This document shows, piece by piece, positions 61,226 to 64,000 of a stretch of 64,000 nt of DNA. The translations under genes and the position numbers were made by a program. The DNA is from Terrisporobacter mayombei. Lineage in GTDB: Bacteria; Bacillota; Clostridia; Peptostreptococcales; Peptostreptococcaceae. Numbering within the stretch: the first letter of the stretch is position 1; every line of letters begins with the position of its first letter. The stretch is taken from assembly GCF_020748465.1 (NCBI RefSeq), contig NZ_JAHZMP010000001.1, positions 248,001 through 312,000 on the forward strand, in the 5' to 3' direction. Below the pieces are notes generated by a model. The model saw only the letters and a list, made by a program, of their open reading frames with translations. It did no database searches and was not told the origin of the DNA.

Positions 61226-62650
61226 ATGAGAAATAATATATTAAAAAAAGTTATGATTACAGGATTAGTATCGACTGTTTGTATGGGAGGAGTATTTACG
61301 GGAAATTTCCATACAAAAAATGGTAATTACGTATCTACTGCTTATGCAGCTGCAATTAAGGAAACTGTTTATTCAGCAAAAGGTACTGCTAAATCAAGTC
61401 TTAATATAAGAAAGGGCCCTAACACTACTTATACTAAAGTTGGCTCTTTAAAGAAAAATGCTAAGTTTACTATTGTTGCTAAAACGGATAATAATTGGTA
61501 TAAAATTAAGTTTAACAAAGGTTACGGATATGTTTCTTCTCAATATATAACTATTGCAATTAATAAACCTGAGCCAAGCGAGACTCCTTACTCTGTAGCT
61601 GGTACTACAAATGATAATCTTAATGTTAGAAAAGGCCCTGATACTACTTATGCTAAGGTAGGCTCTTTAAAGAAAAATACTAAAGTTACTATTGTTGCTA
61701 AATCTTCTAACAACTGGTATAAAATTAAACTTAATAGTGGTTACGGATATGTTTCTTCTCAATATATAACTATTGCAAATAACAAACCTGATCCAAGTGA
61801 GACTCCTTACTCTGAAGCTGGTACTGTAAATGATAGCCTTAATGTTAGAAAAGGCCCTGATGCTACTTATGCTAAAGTTGGCTCTTTAAAGAAAAATGCT
61901 AAGGTTACTATTGTTGCTAAAACGGATAATAATTGGTTTAAAATCAAATTTAATAATGGTTATGGATATATTTCTTCTCAATACATAACTATTGCAAATA
62001 ATAAACCGGATCCAAATGAAACTCCTTACTCTGAAACCGGTACTGTAAATGATAGCCTTAATATTAGAAAAGGCCCTAATACTACTTATGCTAAAGTTGG
62101 CTCTTTAAAGAAGAATGCTAAGGTTACTATTGTTGCTAAAACGGATAATAATTGGTTTAAAATCAAATTTAATAATGGTTATGGATATGTTTCTTCTCAA
62201 TACATAACTATTACAACTAATAAACCTGGCACAAACGAAACTCCTTGCTTTGCAGCTGCCGCTATTACTAGCAACATTAATGTTAGAAAAGGCCCTAATA
62301 CTAGTTATGCCAAGATCGGCTCTTTAAAGAAAAATGCTAAAGTCAGTATTGTTGCTATAACTTCAAATAATTGGTATAAAATTAAATTTAACAGTGGCTA
62401 TGCTTATGTTTCTTCTCAATATGTAACTCTTACTGAAGTTGAAGAGTTAGAATACTCGGCTACCGCTTCTATTTTATCTAGTGTTTATGTAAGAACAGGA
62501 CCTAACACTAATTATGAAAAAATTGATTCAGTAAAAAAAGATGCTAAAGTAGATATCGTTGCTATAACTTCTAATGGTTGGTGTAAAATTAAATATAATA
62601 ACAAATTCGGATATATTTATGGTGGATATGTTGATATTTTAACTAAATAA
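61226..62650 (+). CDS. Secreted protein of six SH3b repeats
   Basis: A 474-aa exported protein: a signal peptide (about residues 1-42, ending VSTAYAA) followed by six bacterial SH3 (SH3_3) repeats and no catalytic domain. Repeats one to four are 73 residues each with LN(I/V)RKGPxTTYAKVGSLKK, VAKTDNNWYKIK and GYGYVSSQYITI; five and six are more diverged. SH3b domains bind peptidoglycan cross-bridges, so it may be a wall-binding protein or an inhibitor. The GAGGTGATATT ribosome site precedes the ATG. It resembles the SH3 part of the NlpC/P60 enzyme at 29731 but without the hydrolase. Confidence 0.9.
   Translation: MRNNILKKVMITGLVSTVCMGGVFTGNFHTKNGNYVSTAYAAAIKETVYSAKGTAKSSLNIRKGPNTTYTKVGSLKKNAKFTIVAKTDNNWYKIKFNKGYGYVSSQYITIAINKPEPSETPYSVAGTTNDNLNVRKGPDTTYAKVGSLKKNTKVTIVAKSSNNWYKIKLNSGYGYVSSQYITIANNKPDPSETPYSEAGTVNDSLNVRKGPDATYAKVGSLKKNAKVTIVAKTDNNWFKIKFNNGYGYISSQYITIANNKPDPNETPYSETGTVNDSLNIRKGPNTTYAKVGSLKKNAKVTIVAKTDNNWFKIKFNNGYGYVSSQYITITTNKPGTNETPCFAAAAITSNINVRKGPNTSYAKIGSLKKNAKVSIVAITSNNWYKIKFNSGYAYVSSQYVTLTEVEELEYSATASILSSVYVRTGPNTNYEKIDSVKKDAKVDIVAITSNGWCKIKYNNKFGYIYGGYVDILTK
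61373..62248 (+). repeat. Four tandem 219-bp repeats coding for SH3b domains
   Basis: The repeats begin at 61373, 61592, 61811 and 62030, each exactly 219 bp. The third and fourth are nearly identical in DNA (for example CTAAGGTTACTATTGTTGCT appears in both), pointing to recent duplication or gene conversion. Copy number could change by slippage or recombination. Confidence 0.9.
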
Positions 62651-62656
62651 AAGAAT

Positions 62657-62697
62657 AAAAAGTAGCACTTTATCTTAAAATAAAGTGCTACTTTTTA
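62657..62697 (+). terminator. Terminator after the SH3-repeat gene
   Basis: AAAAGTAGCACTTTA pairs with TAAAGTGCTACTTTT with T-rich ends. Confidence 0.9.
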
Positions 62698-62749
62698 TAT
62701 TATCAATCTTATAATCAGATATTATAATTTGTTTATCATATATAATAAA

Positions 62750-62965
62750 TTATAATTGCTTAGGTACATCTATTGTTATTTTTTTACACTCACTACAATA
62801 ATATCCTTCTACTTTTGAGTCCATCCACTCTAAAATTATAATTCCTTTTATAAAAGTAGATAAAATTGCACCCTTATCTTTTTCCTTTGGAATCCATTTA
62901 ACCGAATCTCTTCCTCCACGTATAACCCCCAACACCATGTCATTATTGCAATATGGGCATTTCAT
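62750..62965 (-). CDS. Small zinc-ribbon protein (PF20097-like)
   Basis: A 71-aa protein with CPYCNNDM at the start (Cys 3 and 6), a Gly-Gly turn (VIRGGRDSVKWIPKEKDKG), and a second CxxC (YYCSECKKIT) near the end, together a zinc ribbon. It resembles the PF20097 small-protein family; function unknown. A GAGGAG ribosome site precedes the ATG. It is next to a disrupted gene in the same direction. Confidence 0.78.
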   Translation of the reverse strand: MKCPYCNNDMVLGVIRGGRDSVKWIPKEKDKGAILSTFIKGIIILEWMDSKVEGYYCSECKKITIDVPKQL

Positions 62966-63026
62966 ATATATTCTCCTCTTAAGTATATTTTTAGTTATAA
63001 TATATTTTCTAAATATTTTTTAGTTA

Positions 63027-63758
63027 TTAATCCCAATTATATATATTCCATTTTTTATTTTTATGTTCAATTGTTCCCTTTATTTTCGCTTTGTACTTGT
63101 TACGTTCCAGATTATTGTACATATCATACATATCCCCATAGTGACCAATAACATAATAGTCTACTCTAATAGATCTCTCATATTTATAAATGTTTGAAAA
63201 ATCAATCAAAAGCCCTTTATTGATTAATTGAAAGATTTCATTTTTTATTTCTTCGTCCATTGGATATATTTTTCTCCTTTTATTTGTAGAAAAACTGTCT
63301 ATAATCTTATTTGCAATTATATCTTTGAATACTAACATATTCTTGCAATATAATTTACAATACCATCCATCATCATGAGCAAGATAAACAAAATTATTAT
63401 TAATTCTATTAAAAAATGGGGATTTTAAAGGTTTTCCAAAATGTGATAAATACAGAAACTCTGCCTTTTCCTCAGGTGTACAACTGTTTTAACTCTCTTC
63501 ATTATTGTAATCTATCCAATGAAAATTTCCCAATCCATAAATGTCTTCCTTAGACAACTCCAAAATTTCATTTTCTCCATTTGCTGTTTCTAAAAACCAA
63601 TTATAATTAAAATTATTAGCAATATAATCTCCATCTGTAACTAAAATATTTTCTATACTTATTGGGCAATACTTAATAAACTCTTTAAATTCCATTCCGT
63701 AATATATACAAAAATTCTCATTAGCATTTATGTAAAATACATCTCTTATTTGTCTCAT
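63027..63758 (-). pseudogene. Cytosolic protein gene split by an in-frame TAA
   Basis: The frame opens at ATG 63758 (GAGGAGG ribosome site) with MRQIRDVFYINANENFCIYY and runs to a TAA at 63489-63491, just after FHWIDYNNEES. It then continues open in the same frame for 153 codons to 63027 (NSCTPEEKAEFLYLSHFGKP, FVYLAHDDGWYCKLYC, then LVFKDIIANKIIDS). So this is one 243-codon gene with a single stop, probably from TTA. It resembles a Firmicutes family often mislabelled 'oxalate:formate antiporter' (recalled from its YLAHDDGWY motif); it has no membrane helices. The TAA should truncate the product at 89 aa. Confidence 0.8.
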
Positions 63759-63783
63759 TAAACTTTGACCTCCTCTTAAGTTA

Positions 63784-63942
63784 TCATTTTATATTAATAC
63801 CTAATTGGCTTAAAGCTTCAACTGCTTCTGAATATACTGTTGAAAAAGTTTTTACATAATTTCTACATAACATGCATTCATAAGGCTTATTATACATATC
63901 TAAATAAGATGGTGTTTCTTTAATATTTGCTATATATTTCAT
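63784..63942 (-). CDS. Small CxxC protein, 52 aa, unrecognised
   Basis: An ORF MKYIANIKETPSYLDMYNKP, then YECMLCRNYVKTFSTVYSEA and a short end to IK. It has one CxxC and a helical second half, as in some small Firmicutes proteins found beside immunity-type genes, but I cannot name it. Its ribosome site is weak and it ends 25 bp before the disrupted gene's ATG, suggesting the same operon. The remaining 58 bases to the window end hold no clear feature. Confidence 0.5.
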   Translation of the reverse strand: MKYIANIKETPSYLDMYNKPYECMLCRNYVKTFSTVYSEAVEALSQLGINIK

Positions 63943-64000
63943 CTAATCACATTTTTATTTTCAATTATTTAAACATTTTTATAACTAAATTATACATTAA

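Overview
The window is AT-rich DNA from a low-GC, strictly anaerobic member of the Clostridia. The gene content fits a Peptostreptococcaceae-type organism: AsrABC sulfite reductase followed by an FNT hydrosulfide-type channel as in Clostridioides difficile, reverse rubrerythrin, class I hybrid-cluster protein, HydF and HypB hydrogenase maturation, and a selenium-dependent molybdenum hydroxylase locus. This placement is inference from gene content; no rRNA, tRNA, CRISPR array, insertion sequence or prophage was seen. Most genes lie on the minus strand.

Layout. 0-2.8 kb: the first codons of an unknown gene, hypB, then a divergent TetR regulator and a polytopic membrane protein (DUF5692-like). 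2.8-6.1 kb: pantothenate operon (DUF2520 ketopantoate reductase candidate, panB, panC, DUF434 protein). 6.3-8.6 kb: a decayed PAS histidine kinase. 8.7-11.1 kb: MOSC protein, moaA and a MoeA-like protein for molybdenum cofactor. 11.3-13.6 kb: MATE exporter and divergent MerR regulator. 14-20.3 kb: NhaC antiporter, PatB/MalY-type C-S lyase, a sigma-54 enhancer-binding activator, a glutaredoxin-like protein and RidA, with two clear -24/-12 promoters. 20.9-29.5 kb: XdhC/CoxI family, YqeB, MocA, an acidic membrane protein, YqeC, the three xanthine dehydrogenase-type subunits and an NCS2 permease. 29.7-41 kb: NlpC/P60 wall hydrolase, PAS kinase, reverse rubrerythrin, LemA and DUF2207, another PAS kinase, and an EAL-HDOD protein. 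41-46 kb: AsrABC, FNT channel, Crp-family regulator and nitroreductase. 46-54.6 kb: a frameshifted TPR gene, a second MATE/MerR pair, an SDR, a PadR/HAAS pair, duplicated secreted proteins and hydF. 54.7-57.7 kb: P-type ATPase behind a manganese (yybP-ykoY) riboswitch. 57.7-64 kb: hcp, an acetyltransferase, an SH3-repeat secreted protein and small hypothetical genes.

How the parts connect. The Moco genes and the Se/Mo hydroxylase accessories support one purine-type hydroxylase fed by the permease. PatB-type beta-elimination produces enamine intermediates that RidA would clear, and both promoters carry sigma-54 signatures flanking the activator gene, so the 14-20 kb block looks like a self-contained sigma-54 sulfur or amino-acid catabolic regulon. 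The AsrABC/FNT unit reduces sulfite and probably exports HS-, with a Crp-type site in its promoter. The two MATE/MerR pairs both have the 19-bp-spacer promoter expected for MerR activation. Several genes carry single nonsense or homopolymer frameshift lesions (kinase at 6.3-8.6 kb, TPR gene at 46-47 kb, gene at 63.0-63.8 kb, a small gene at 20.5 kb). These are either recent decay or, at the homopolymers, possible sequence errors.
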